Assembly: GCA_045535465.1 (NCBI GenBank)
Contig: JAZSLS010000072.1
Span: 1-13,566 of the forward strand
DNA: 13,566 nt
Direction of reading: 5' to 3'
Source: SIG636 sp045535465
GTDB taxonomy: Bacteria > Bacillota > Clostridia > Oscillospirales > CAG-382
The notes beneath the pieces were generated by a model that did no database searches, was not told the origin of the DNA, and was given only the letters and a program-made list of their open reading frames with translations. Below, in pieces: positions 8,501 to 13,566 of this stretch (position 1 is its first letter; each line of letters begins with the position of its first letter). A program made the translations under genes and the position numbers.

Positions 8501-11500
8501 GTATATACCGCCTGCATCACCGCCGTTTTCGTCGGAGGTGTTCTTTAAAACATCAACGTATGACAGTACAACCTTGTCCTCACCGTTGGTATTAAAGTTT
8601 TTGTAAAGCACCATACCGGCGCCGCCGTGACCGGTGGAAACAAAGTTGTTGCTGCCTCCGATGGTGTTGTTTTCCTTAATTATAACAGGATAATTTGCGT
8701 TGCCCGTTATAGATATCTTGTTGTTCATACCGGAGTAGATGCCGCCGCCGTTACCGCCCTTAACGTCATTGGCGGAAAGCACGTAGCCTGTGTGCCCTGC
8801 AGTGTTGTTGCTTATGGTTACAGACTCAGTTGCAGAGCTTTTTATAATAAGGGTGCCGGCATTGACAGCTTTATAGTTATTGTCTACATTATCAATGTCT
8901 TCAATATATATGCCGCCGCCATCGCCGTATTTTGCGGTGTTGTTGCTGATGGTAACGCCGCCGTTAACGGTAAGGGTACCGCAGCTTTGCCAATCAGCGT
9001 TGCCCTTTGTTATCATAGCAATGCCGCCGCCGTTAGCAGCAGTGTCAATCTCTTTCATATTGCTTATGCCTTCGGGCAGAGAGCTTATCTTTTGCACGTT
9101 GTTGGCATTTCCATCTATCAGAGTACCGCTGTTAAGGTTAAGGGTTATACCGTTAACGCAGGTTATACCCGCACCGCCAAAACGGTGAGAGCCGTGCTTG
9201 CCAAGGGTATTGCTTTGTATTGTGGTAGTGCCGATATTAGCGGTAACCGCTCTTGCGTAGGTTACGTTTTCAGCGTTCCTTTGGAAGAAAAGTGCACCGT
9301 CGGAATTGCCGTTTATTTCACAACCGTTTACATTGACCGTAGTGGCACGGTTAACGTCTGAATTGTGATAGGAGTCTCTTATAACATACAGAGCGCCGCC
9401 TTGCTGCGCCTTGTTTTCGCTTATCGTACAGCCTGTCACGTTAACGGTAGCCACGTTACGGCAGAATATTGCGCCGCCATCGCCTGTAATGGAGGAATCG
9501 GCAGAGTATGCCGCACCTGCGGCGCCAACGTAGTTTTTGCTAAAGGTACAGCCTTGAATAGTAACGGCAGCACTAAGGTCTACAAGAGAAACTGCGCCAC
9601 CGCCCACGCCGGACTGCATACTTGCCTTGTTGTTTGTAAAGTCTGTATCTGTTATGGAAACAGTAACGTTTTTATAAACACACACGCCGCCGCCTGCAAG
9701 ACCGTTGGGGTTACTGGTATTCCCGTTAGCGTCGAGAATATATCTGTATTCGTTGGAAACGTTGCCGTCAAACGCAGCGCCGTTTACAGTAAGCTTTGTG
9801 GTATAGCCCGAATAGCCTTCAACGTACACGCCGCCGCCGCGGTAAGCGGTGTTGCCGCTTATAACGGGCTTATAGCCGCCGTCAGCCTGAATTATAACGG
9901 TGCCGCCCTCTTCCATATATACGCCGCCGCCGCAACCCATTCCGTTCTTGCTTGTGTAATTATTGCTGCAGCTTGAAGGAACGCTGTTACCGCTTATGGT
10001 AACCTTACCCTTTATGGTAAGGGTATTACCGTAGGCGGCTTGGGTATCACCTCTGCTTATACAAGCTATACCGCCGCCGTTCATTGCCGTATCCGTATCG
10101 GTTTCGGTTGCTTTATCAGTTTGGCTGTTGACGTTGTTTGAAATAACGGTAGGCGTAGCCGCACTGCCGCTTATATTAACGGTAACACCGTTGGTGGCGC
10201 ATATACCCGCACCGCCAAAGCCGTGACCGCTGGTAGTAACGGTGTTGCCCGATATGGTACCGCCCGTCATATTAAGGGTAAACTGCTTGCTGTTGATCCA
10301 TATACCGCTGCCGTTTTTGTTGTTTGAAATATCGCAGTTAAGTATATCAACCACAAAGCTAGAAGTAGTGCTGTTAATGGTTGCATATATACCGCCGCCG
10401 TGCTTTGCGTAATTGCCCGATATCTCAGCATTGTATATGTATATACCTGCGTTAACGGTATAGATACCGCCACCATCCAAAACGTTGGTGGTTGTACCGC
10501 CTGTGCCGTGGTTACCGGTGATAACGGGCTTGCTGCCGCTTTGGTTGCCGAGGAAAAAGTGTTTGACTGCATTGGCGTAAATACCGCCGCCGTGACCGGT
10601 CGAGTCTGTGCCTGCAGCATTGTTTTGTATAGTGCCGCCCTCAACGTACAATTCAGAACCGGGGTCTGCATATATGCCGCCGCCGTTGGTTGCCGAATTG
10701 CCGCTGATGGTACCATCGTAGATATAAATGTTGCCCTTGCCTAAAGTACCAATGCCGCCACCCTTGCCGGAGGTGCTGTTGGTATGGTTGCCGACAGTTC
10801 CGCCGTACATTTCAAAGGTTGGCGTGCCCCCTTCTGAAAAGTGTAACATAACCCCGGCTCCGTTGCTGTAACCGTTATTTCCATCGGGGTCGGTTGCGTT
10901 AATGTATGTTGGGTTCCTGTAGTACATAGTGTTATTGCTAACACTGCCACCATATAGCCTAAAGGTGCCATTGCTTAAAATATATACTCCGCCACCGCCG
11001 TAATTTTCTATTATTCTGGCATCCATACCGACATCATAGCTGGTTTTTTGGGCAGCAGTAAGCTCAATCATATTAACAACAGCGCCTGCAGAAAGATATA
11101 CCGCACCTCTTGCAACCATATTGTTGCTGCCGCTTTTTATACCAACCTGGTTTTTTAATATGGTGGTATTAACAAGGTTTGCGGTCCCGCCTTGCACTCT
11201 TAATGCAGTGCCTGTTTTAAGAGCAGATACACCATAATAACCTGTGCTGCTCAACGTATAAACGTTGCTATTATGCTCAGCCATAGGTGTAGTGTCCTTG
11301 ATGTAATTATTTTCAAATCTGCAGCCTATCAAATCAAGACTTGCTCCGTTTGAAAATATACCGCCGCCGTCACCGTTTTGGGCATAGCAGTTATTGACAA
11401 ACGTATTTTTTATTCTAAGCGTAGTAGCACTTCCGACGGCGTATATACCGCCGCCGCCTGCAGGCAAGCCGCTCTTCTCCTGCTCTGCAAAGGTGGAGTA

Positions 11501-13072
11501 GCAGTTTTTAATTATACTTTTGGCAGCCGTTCCGGTAAAATTATCACCGTCAATATCTAATTTGCCGCCTTCTCCTAAAAAGATTGCGCCGCCCATACCT
11601 GCCGTATAACAATTTTGTATGGTCGTATTTTTAATAGTAACGCTGTGATCGTTAACCACCTTGCCGATATATATAGCACCACCGCCAAGAGTAGAGCTTG
11701 CTACTGTAGCTCTGCTGTTTTGTATAACGGTATCCTGTATTTGAAGAACATAATTCTGACCGGAAGCAGGGATAGCGCCGGGGGTACCGCTGACATTATA
11801 TCTTGTCGGGTCAACACAGATAGCACCGCCGTATTCAGCGTAATTGGTTCTGCCGCTAACGGAATTGGTTATTCTACAACTCTTAAGAGTAACCGTTCCG
11901 CTACCGTAAACGTATATACAACCGCCTCTGCTGTAATCAGTATCGGTATTAGGGTTAACGAAACCGCAGTTATCAAAAACAACATTTTCAAGAAAAACTT
12001 TACCGCCACTTCTTACGTGTATGGCGGCACCTCTGCCGTCTACAGTTGTCGACATAGAATCTCTTATTATGGCGTTCCTGATTTCCAAAGTGCCGTTTTC
12101 TACGTAAAAAGCCGGAGCTGCGCCTGAATTGCTGGTTCTATCGCTTCCGTTACCATTCGAAGTTGAATTACAGTCAAACAAAAATTTATCATTGTCAGGG
12201 CGAGACATACCGCAAGTACAGCTGCCGTCCGACTCGTAATGACCGTAATGGGGATCGTTTTGACCGTTACCGCCTATCATTCTCAAGGTACCGCCATTGG
12301 TAATAGAAAACATATAACGACCAAGCATATACCCACTGGACGTACTGTTCCTCAAATAGCCTCTTGTACCGGATCTGTCCGTACCATAATTAGTACCGGA
12401 ATACGTACTTGCATCGTATAACATTTCCAAGGTTTTTGCAGAATTTATAACTATCGAATAGTTTAAATTTTCCTGAACTGCAAAATAAAGAGTAGCGTTT
12501 TGGTTTAGAGTGGCAGTTTTTGATGTAATACCGGAAGAAGTAGATGACGTAACCGTAAAAACACCAACACTGTCACCACGTCCGTGATAGCTTAAGCGCC
12601 ATTGATTTCCGGGTTTTGTTGCCGTTATCGGATGATTTATATCAGGAACATTAACATCCGCTACAGTAGGTTGAGCAGTTGCCGTTGTGTTTTCGGCAGG
12701 CACAGATGGAGATACTGCGTTGGGAGTTTGCGAAGGAAGGTCGGCACCGCTGTCGGCCGCACCGTTTGCTTCCTCCTTAGGAACAGGCTTAAAGAAGTTT
12801 GCCTTGTTGCCAAGTATGTACTGAAGCTTTTCTTCCTCGGTCATAGCATCTTCTTCTACCGCATTGTCCTCAGTATCGGCATACTCGTCCTCATCGGCAA
12901 TAACAATAAATCCGCTGTCAACCAGCGCACTGCTGCCGCTGACAACTTTACCGTCCTTTATTACTATTGTTTCGTCAACGCTGATGCTGTTTTCAGCAAA
13001 AGCCCCAGCCGCAAAAGAGGCAAAGACCGTTGTTATACACAAAAACATTGCTACAAATTTAGTTTTGAACAT
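5513..13072 (-). CDS. Giant secreted protein with Pmp-like right-handed beta-helix repeats and C-terminal prealbumin-like domain
   Basis: The protein has about 2519 residues. The start at 13072 follows GGAGG by 8 bases; an upstream TTG in frame at 13153 overlaps the promoter and is rejected. Residues 1-26 are a Sec signal peptide ending GAFA. Residues 27-145 are an acidic, then Pro/Thr/Ala-rich linker. A short beta domain follows (about 145-260), then a His/Cys cluster (HYGH and CTCG, about 272-290). From about 340 to 2260 come roughly 50 GG-[GA]-[ILV] motifs, often GGGIY, alternating with FxxN or ISxN asparagine motifs, on average 37 residues apart: the signature of a right-handed parallel beta-helix, and the same two motifs that define chlamydial Pmp proteins. 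Residues 2360-2475 form a prealbumin-like (Cna-B/SpaA type) domain with VTIEDVYPGTYQIT. The last 45 residues contain no LPXTG, no membrane helix and no barrel. It is probably an adhesin or a surface polymer-binding protein; function and anchoring are unknown. Confidence 0.9.
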   Translation of the reverse strand: MFKTKFVAMFLCITTVFASFAAGAFAENSISVDETIVIKDGKVVSGSSALVDSGFIVIADEDEYADTEDNAVEEDAMTEEEKLQYILGNKANFFKPVPKEEANGAADSGADLPSQTPNAVSPSVPAENTTATAQPTVADVNVPDINHPITATKPGNQWRLSYHGRGDSVGVFTVTSSTSSGITSKTATLNQNATLYFAVQENLNYSIVINSAKTLEMLYDASTYSGTNYGTDRSGTRGYLRNSTSSGYMLGRYMFSITNGGTLRMIGGNGQNDPHYGHYESDGSCTCGMSRPDNDKFLFDCNSTSNGNGSDRTSNSGAAPAFYVENGTLEIRNAIIRDSMSTTVDGRGAAIHVRSGGKVFLENVVFDNCGFVNPNTDTDYSRGGCIYVYGSGTVTLKSCRITNSVSGRTNYAEYGGAICVDPTRYNVSGTPGAIPASGQNYVLQIQDTVIQNSRATVASSTLGGGAIYIGKVVNDHSVTIKNTTIQNCYTAGMGGAIFLGEGGKLDIDGDNFTGTAAKSIIKNCYSTFAEQEKSGLPAGGGGIYAVGSATTLRIKNTFVNNCYAQNGDGGGIFSNGASLDLIGCRFENNYIKDTTPMAEHNSNVYTLSSTGYYGVSALKTGTALRVQGGTANLVNTTILKNQVGIKSGSNNMVARGAVYLSAGAVVNMIELTAAQKTSYDVGMDARIIENYGGGGVYILSNGTFRLYGGSVSNNTMYYRNPTYINATDPDGNNGYSNGAGVMLHFSEGGTPTFEMYGGTVGNHTNSTSGKGGGIGTLGKGNIYIYDGTISGNSATNGGGIYADPGSELYVEGGTIQNNAAGTDSTGHGGGIYANAVKHFFLGNQSGSKPVITGNHGTGGTTTNVLDGGGIYTVNAGIYIYNAEISGNYAKHGGGIYATINSTTSSFVVDILNCDISNNKNGSGIWINSKQFTLNMTGGTISGNTVTTSGHGFGGAGICATNGVTVNISGSAATPTVISNNVNSQTDKATETDTDTAMNGGGIACISRGDTQAAYGNTLTIKGKVTISGNSVPSSCSNNYTSKNGMGCGGGVYMEEGGTVIIQADGGYKPVISGNTAYRGGGVYVEGYSGYTTKLTVNGAAFDGNVSNEYRYILDANGNTSNPNGLAGGGVCVYKNVTVSITDTDFTNNKASMQSGVGGGAVSLVDLSAAVTIQGCTFSKNYVGAAGAAYSADSSITGDGGAIFCRNVATVNVTGCTISENKAQQGGALYVIRDSYHNSDVNRATTVNVNGCEINGNSDGALFFQRNAENVTYARAVTANIGTTTIQSNTLGKHGSHRFGGAGITCVNGITLNLNSGTLIDGNANNVQKISSLPEGISNMKEIDTAANGGGIAMITKGNADWQSCGTLTVNGGVTISNNTAKYGDGGGIYIEDIDNVDNNYKAVNAGTLIIKSSATESVTISNNTAGHTGYVLSANDVKGGNGGGIYSGMNNKISITGNANYPVIIKENNTIGGSNNFVSTGHGGAGMVLYKNFNTNGEDKVVLSYVDVLKNTSDENGGDAGGIYCVSTNLRMEHCNIKENKALSKTGSGDGDGKGGGLLFYHSNVANQLEIDDCLFKDNYASAWGGGAHLVNKTVATIKDSVFDHNSAKQGGGLHFFTQTWGGDVTLDNVFMGNNFNDVKDAGGAICAVGYKVTLKNSNIGWLPDDGGKVAAPNESKYAGGGLYLWGSQLFLVGNVDISNNKAGDIGGGVVFREHTGYNGLKDVLYIPEFNGVILNDNTAGIDGGAIYVSRDAYSTESGKTLVLKNCEVARNKATTGSGGAIYVSNVQLTINNHGSTSYCVYNDNDAGLDGGAIKVIKNDTVAVTAGESVFRISGTVFKNGDAGEDGGAISVEHAPGYVVNCMFYNNTAGQNGGAVHYVGNAVANDSVFQMAINAVGTNRDADGTDVLTSERGNRAGNFGGGLYVEACQSFVNVRGGFNYNNAKRGGGIYLLKCGNALITDDDTKFTLTGAGVVEGSGNTSISANRTTRPAEGTEGFDSTVDGNGGGLYAESNVTLTNVTMQYNAAEFDGGGLCVGKTYTVTMNGKNNVNNNVSYNYGGGIIVLSGGTLNIEGDAEGNNKTLIRGNRLITDNRGGAGIHVANNATLNMSYGEIIENGRQQDASNPAVLINAGKGSGGGIDVTGGTAVLDHVVIADNVAGTNGGGVRLTGGTLTATNCVIKGNLAANGVGGGLFVVGSTSAVTVNGFIIDNEAKGTGSGTSMVAAGNVNGVGGGVAVFDGASFSHTGGAIYNNRAETGGADVFANGLSTTKLSILAPGAMDTNGASLLGIDIPAFERDGETVGKWWEDYMTGDTNYTNGLYGDRPPAFRYADSPVSIRAYTTSAEGIQAKGNYINTDGEFVSIIFDIQKYNVGTITITAPETDVENQRFVFEITGVTDKNESVNITVSLESGESVTIEDVYPGTYQITQKTDWSWRCEIDGVEVDGGGKQDGVVTVTVDIEGVTVDDDHTVVYTGSDEANDKWLSYNSVERVNIPPNTVIPESPRVAVIDMTEAKRGYVF
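8939..9195 (-). repeat. Internal duplicate module B of the giant protein
   Basis: This segment (FGGAGITCVNG, then IDTAANGGGIAMITKG, then TLTVNGGVTISNN) aligns along about 80 residues with module A at 9984-10230. The copies lie 346 residues apart at one end and 349 at the other, so small insertions have accumulated since duplication. Confidence 0.65.
9984..10230 (-). repeat. Internal duplicate module A of the giant protein
   Basis: This segment reads FGGAGICATNG, then DTAMNGGGIACISRG, then TLTIKGKVTISGN, matching module B at 8939-9195 in order and spacing. Similarity between the two is clearly higher than between random beta-helix turns, which points to segmental duplication inside the gene. 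A weaker third relative (RGGAGIHVANN, TLNMSYG) is seen near 6700-6800. Confidence 0.65.
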
Positions 13073-13080
13073 ATATGTAA

Positions 13081-13085
13081 CCTCC
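13081..13085 (-). promoter_or_regulatory. Ribosome binding site of the giant gene
   Basis: GGAGG on the minus strand, 8 bases before the ATG at 13072. It decides the start, which also places the signal peptide exactly at the N-terminus. Confidence 0.85.
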
Positions 13086-13090
13086 ATAGA

Positions 13091-13118
13091 GTATAAAAAG
13101 CGCAGGATAATCTTATAC
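13091..13118 (-). promoter_or_regulatory. Hairpin at the predicted 5' end of the giant mRNA
   Basis: GTATAA (starting at 13118) can pair with TTATAC (ending at 13091) around a 16-base loop. The predicted transcription start, 7 bases after the -10 box, falls on the first base of this stem. The hairpin would thus sit at the extreme 5' end of the mRNA and stop 5 bases before the ribosome site. Such 5' stems are known to protect mRNAs from decay (ompA, aprE type); here it is a prediction, and the 6-base A/T-rich stem is weak. Confidence 0.4.
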
Positions 13119-13124
13119 ATCGTC

Positions 13125-13153
13125 ATTATAACATCACCAAGAACAACAATCAA
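13125..13153 (-). promoter_or_regulatory. Strong extended -10 sigma-A promoter of the giant gene
   Basis: TTGATT (13153-13148) and a perfect TATAAT (13130-13125) are 17 bases apart on the minus strand, and the -10 box is preceded by TGT, the extended -10 motif. The two hexamers are identical to those of the ABC exporter promoter at 1874-1902. Confidence 0.8.
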
Positions 13154-13308
13154 TAGGATACGTGCTTTTTTGTGTGATTTTACAATTTTTTTGCATCAAG
13201 AATCCGTATATGCCCGCTTTTTTTGTTTAAAACCACCCATCGGCGGTGAATGCGTGCAAAAAGCTATGCCACCCTTGACAGAAGCGCAAGTGTTTGGGAC
13301 AAATACGC

Positions 13309-13343
13309 AAAAAAGCAAAGCCCTGCATTAAGCAGGGCTTTGC
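13309..13343 (-). terminator. Rho-independent terminator of an unseen minus-strand gene
   Basis: A perfect 12-base stem (13315-13326 with 13332-13343, loop of 5) is followed on the minus strand by a run of six T (plus-strand A at 13309-13314). The direction implies a transcript coming from beyond the right edge and ending here, which isolates the giant gene's promoter from upstream transcription. Confidence 0.85.
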
Positions 13344-13401
13344 TCAGACTGCTGACAAAGGCACAGATCACAAAAAAGAAAAATTAAACAAGCTTTATAG
13401 T

Positions 13402-13433
13402 AGAAAATTCGGGGACGTGTCCCCGAATTTTCT
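13402..13433. repeat. Perfect 15-base palindrome around GGGGACGTGTCCCC
   Basis: AGAAAATTCGGGGAC (13402-13416) is followed after 2 bases by its exact reverse complement (13419-13433). The stem has a G/C-rich tip and an A/T-rich foot. On the plus strand the following bases are T-rich but interrupted, so it might act as a terminator. The shape also resembles REP/MITE-type dispersed palindromes. Which of the two it is cannot be decided from one copy. Confidence 0.7.
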
Positions 13434-13450
13434 GCTGTTTATTGTGTTTT

Positions 13451-13502
13451 TTCGTTCAAAACGAACCTCGGCTTACAGTACTTAGTACAGTTACCGCCTC
13501 GG
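13451..13502. repeat. Two further adjacent inverted repeats flanked by CCTCGG
   Basis: TTCGTT (13451-13456) pairs with AACGAA (13460-13465) over a 3-base loop. Next to it GGCTTACAGTAC (13470-13481) forms an imperfect stem with GTACAGTTACCGCC (13485-13498) over loop TTA. The direct repeat CCTCGG occurs at 13466-13471 and 13497-13502. With the palindrome at 13402 this makes three consecutive stem-loops within about 100 bases. Confidence 0.5.
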
Positions 13503-13566
13503 TCCGTCTTGTCTGCACTCTTTCTCAGCACTCTGCTTTTAAAATTAAACCGTGTAAAAGCGTTTG

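Larger units (their letters stand above)
6365..12040 (-). repeat. Beta-helix-coding repeat tract, about 50 degenerate units
   Basis: About 52 Gly-Gly type turns were counted by eye, four or so of them degenerate (for example GAAIHV, SGIWIN). Units average about 111 bases but vary in length. The glycine codons are mostly GGC and GGT, so the plus strand shows recurring ACCGCCGCC. The 12-mer ATACCGCCGCCG occurs at least seven times. The repeats are protein-level repeats, not a perfect DNA tandem array. Confidence 0.85.
13154..13566. other. Non-coding right-end region
   Basis: No credible gene is seen on either strand in these 413 bases; the open frames are short, lack ribosome sites and overlap palindromes. 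The region holds a minus-strand terminator (13309-13343) and a group of inverted repeats (13402-13502). Between 13154 and 13308 and between 13503 and 13566 no structure was recognised. Confidence 0.6.

Noticed and set aside
6365..12040. Regularly recurring short repeats that might suggest a CRISPR array or a trinucleotide microsatellite
   Set aside because: The repeats are short, degenerate, in frame and explained by glycine turns of a beta-helix; no constant repeat-spacer pattern exists and the longest GCC runs are about three to four units.
13073..13153. An upstream start at 13153 giving 27 extra residues to the giant protein
   Set aside because: The extra codons overlap the -35 and -10 boxes and would bury the signal peptide; the ATG at 13072 has an ideal ribosome site.

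Overview
The window looks like chromosomal DNA of a Gram-positive anaerobe of the Clostridia (Bacillota), probably an uncultured gut species. This is an inference. It rests on sigma-A-type promoters with 17-base spacers, strong GGAGG-type ribosome binding sites, a lipoprotein with a lipobox, a single-membrane secretion signal on a giant surface protein without an autotransporter barrel, and the resemblance of several proteins to clostridial families. No ribosomal RNA or other phylogenetic marker is present, so the assignment stays at class level at best.

Layout, left to right. Bases 1-1850 (minus strand) hold the first 616 codons of an exporter-type ABC transporter. It carries an unusual N-terminal extension with a four-cysteine zinc ribbon, and it is cut by the left edge. 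A divergent promoter region (1851-1981) separates it from homoserine dehydrogenase (1982-3181, plus strand), which ends in a clear terminator. Converging on that terminator is a minus-strand pair: a small MscS-type mechanosensitive channel (4566-5375), followed 9 bases later by a lipoprotein with a ComEC-type metallo-beta-lactamase domain (3348-4556). The pair has a good promoter at 5407-5435 and its start-stop spacing suggests translational coupling.

More than half of the window (5513-13072, minus strand) is one gene for a secreted protein of about 2519 residues. It has a signal peptide, an acidic and Pro/Thr-rich linker, about 50 Gly-Gly-X-hydrophobic repeats typical of a long right-handed parallel beta-helix, and a C-terminal prealbumin-like domain. 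It resembles the repeat type of chlamydial polymorphic membrane proteins, but has no barrel, no LPXTG signal, no SLH domain and no C-terminal membrane anchor. Its promoter, a hairpin at the predicted mRNA 5' end, its ribosome binding site and its terminator can all be placed.

Bases 13154-13566 hold no gene. They contain a minus-strand terminator for an unseen gene to the right and a cluster of three inverted repeats (13402-13502) that may be a dispersed repeat element or a structured RNA.

The genes do not form a single pathway. Amino-acid synthesis, export, osmotic protection, an extracytoplasmic hydrolase-like lipoprotein and a giant adhesin-like protein sit in separate transcription units. 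The giant protein and the structured repeat downstream of the right-edge terminator are the most interesting parts.
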